This document shows positions 13,924 through 14,000 of a stretch of 14,000 bases of DNA, one piece after another. The notes below the pieces were generated by a model. That model ran no database searches, was not told the origin of the DNA, and saw nothing but the letters and a program-made list of their open reading frames with translations. Numbering within the stretch: the stretch's first letter is position 1; each line of letters starts with the position of its first letter. The translations under genes and the position numbers were made by a program. The stretch is from Acidimicrobiales bacterium (GTDB lineage: Bacteria > Actinomycetota > Acidimicrobiia > Acidimicrobiales > Bog-793): positions 1-14,000 of the forward strand of contig JASHRK010000231.1 in the NCBI GenBank assembly GCA_030037405.1, given 5' to 3'.

Positions 13924-14000
13924 GCGGCGAAGGATACGTACTGGTCGCGCTCCGGCCCGACGCCTACGAAGCCGACGGGCACCCCCGTGAGGTCTGCCAC
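13920..14000 (-). CDS. purA: Adenylosuccinate synthetase PurA, C-terminal end (partial)
   Basis: The minus strand is open from the window edge through 26 codons to a TGA at 13922-13920. The peptide, which includes GVPVGFVGVGPERDQYV, matches the conserved C-terminal end of PurA (pattern VPV..VGVG..R.Q). PurA uses GTP and aspartate to convert IMP to adenylosuccinate, the substrate of PurB encoded two genes further on. The stop overlaps the purD start as ATGA, so this is probably an upstream gene of the same operon. Only the tail is visible, so the identity rests on about 17 informative residues. The rest of the gene lies beyond the right edge. Confidence 0.75.
   Translation of the reverse strand: MADLTGVPVGFVGVGPERDQYVSFAA

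Noticed and set aside
1..14000. Mobile elements, CRISPR arrays, tRNA or rRNA genes, toxin-antitoxin or defence systems
   Set aside because: No transposase, integrase, spaced repeats, structural RNA or defence domain was seen on either strand; the region is compact housekeeping DNA.

Overview
The window is a gene-dense, high-GC stretch of chromosome from an actinobacterium. The best evidence for that assignment is a block matching the order known around Mycobacterium tuberculosis pstP-rodA-pbpA-pknA-pknB-trpG-crgA: a PstP-like phosphatase tail, a class B penicillin-binding protein, a PASTA-domain Ser/Thr kinase, a TrpG/PabA glutaminase and CrgA. CrgA is essentially restricted to Actinobacteria. 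The frequent GTG/TTG starts, 4-bp gene overlaps and probable leaderless start fit the phylum. The lack of rodA at its usual place and of pknA suggests a lineage away from the mycobacteria, perhaps Acidimicrobiia, but that is a guess.

Left part (1-5253): on the + strand lie the C-terminal part of a membrane-anchored PP2C-type phosphatase, pbpA and pknB, forming one tight unit that couples peptidoglycan synthesis at growth or division sites to reversible Ser/Thr phosphorylation. The minus-strand trpG/pabA gene runs into the end of pknB. It is divided from plus-strand crgA, a small septation regulator, by only 39 bp. A minus-strand acetyl-CoA acetyltransferase (thiolase) gene (5268-6446) converges on crgA.

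Right part (6599-14000): a minus-strand de novo purine cluster, read right to left as purA (last 26 codons only), purD, purB, purC, purS, purQ and purL. purA/purD, purB/purC and purC/purS overlap by 4 bp, so they are probably one translationally coupled operon. It supplies GAR synthetase, the three-part FGAM synthase (PurS, PurQ, PurL), SAICAR synthetase, adenylosuccinate lyase and adenylosuccinate synthetase. purF and purM are not in the window. A small plus-strand gene of unknown function lies head-on between purQ and purL, shares a CTAG stop with purQ and is divergent from purL, so purL probably needs its own promoter.

No tRNA, rRNA, CRISPR array, insertion sequence or prophage gene was seen. 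Genes fill almost the whole window and the largest gap is 152 bp (6447-6598). This is mainly a housekeeping region. The points most worth a second look are the opposing gene inside the purine cluster, a triplicated GGGGTGA element between purD and purB, an SxD in place of the SxN motif in PbpA, and the absence of rodA before pbpA.
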